This document shows, piece by piece, positions 6,468 to 6,611 of a stretch of DNA of 6,611 nt (positions are counted from its first letter, which is position 1; every line of letters begins with the position of its first letter). A program made the translations under genes and the position numbers. The stretch covers positions 1 through 6,611 of the forward strand of contig JAEZUZ010000025.1 in the NCBI GenBank assembly GCA_023443345.1. Reading direction: 5' to 3'. Source of the stretch: Bacillota bacterium (GTDB lineage: Bacteria; Bacillota; Clostridia; Peptostreptococcales; Acidaminobacteraceae). The notes beneath the pieces are model-generated. The model was given only the letters and a program-made list of their open reading frames with translations, had not been told where the DNA came from and searched no databases.

Positions 6468-6611
6468 TATCTACTCCTAACTAAATACCTAATTAAATCA
6501 CACGCAATAATATTGCAAATTTTTCTTCTATTGTCATTTCTTGAGTATTTTAATTCTACCCTTTTTATAAATGTATTTTCTAAATCATGAATACATATAA
6601 ATGCATGGCTA
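6467..6611 (-). CDS. cinA: CinA-like protein, C-terminal 47 residues (partial at window edge)
   Basis: This reading frame is open from the window edge to a TAA whose last base is the first base of the recA ATG (TAATG). It encodes 47 residues ending in IIACDLIRYLVRSR. The tail fits the end of the CinA C-terminal (nicotinamide-nucleotide amidase/PncC-like) domain: a beta strand (AFICIHDLENTFIKRVEL), then an Asn-Arg-Arg segment and an amphipathic helix ending in a leucine/arginine-rich stretch, as in family endings of the type GNR..IR....AL.LLR.YL. CinA is often encoded directly before recA in Bacillota and is linked to competence and to pyridine-nucleotide repair. Only a short, weakly conserved tail is visible, so the name rests on this partial match plus position. 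The open frame and the stop/start overlap with recA are seen directly. Confidence 0.6.
   Translation of the reverse strand, partial: SHAFICIHDLENTFIKRVELKYSRNDNRRKICNIIACDLIRYLVRSR
6474..6478 (-). promoter_or_regulatory. Ribosome binding site of recA
   Basis: AGGAG on the minus strand lies 6 bases before the recA ATG, inside the last codons of the cinA-like gene. Together with the TAATG overlap this suggests that recA translation is coupled to that of the upstream gene. No separate promoter or Bacillus-type LexA box is evident in the 144 bases before recA that are in the window. Confidence 0.75.

Overview
The window is AT-rich bacterial chromosome from a low-GC Gram-positive (Bacillota). The evidence is an RNase Y gene with the typical Bacillota architecture, a cinA-recA junction, strong AGGAG-type ribosome binding sites and sigma-A-type promoters. 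I suspect an anaerobic clostridial or Tissierellia-like lineage, but nothing here fixes the genus. Every gene reads on the minus strand, so transcription runs from high to low coordinates.

Following transcription: the window opens with the 3' end of a gene that looks like cinA, whose stop codon overlaps the start of recA (TAATG). RecA ends in a strong intrinsic terminator that overlaps its stop codon. A fresh promoter then drives rny (RNase Y), which is closed by its own terminator. About 5 bases past that terminator's U-tract begins a near-consensus promoter for a two-gene operon: purB (adenylosuccinate lyase of the human-like clade), then a MarR-type regulator fused to what looks like a degenerate GNAT acetyltransferase domain. 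PurB most likely starts at a TTG preceded by a leader of only about 10 nt. The regulator's ribosome binding site lies across the purB stop codon. After a 123-bp AT-rich gap with a probable promoter, an inverted pair of AGTACT palindromes and a T10 run comes a four-helix membrane protein with a long, Ala-rich helical domain predicted outside the cell. It is followed by a terminator. The last 50 bases at low coordinates may carry the promoter and start of the next gene.

Functionally this is mostly housekeeping: DNA uptake/repair (cinA, recA), mRNA turnover (rny) and AMP synthesis (purB). Each block has its own promoter and terminator, so these neighbours are not one functional pathway. The less ordinary parts are the MarR-GNAT-like fusion coupled to purB, the three-residue insertion in RecA loop L2, and the membrane protein. 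I see no CRISPR array, mobile element, tRNA, rRNA or defence system.
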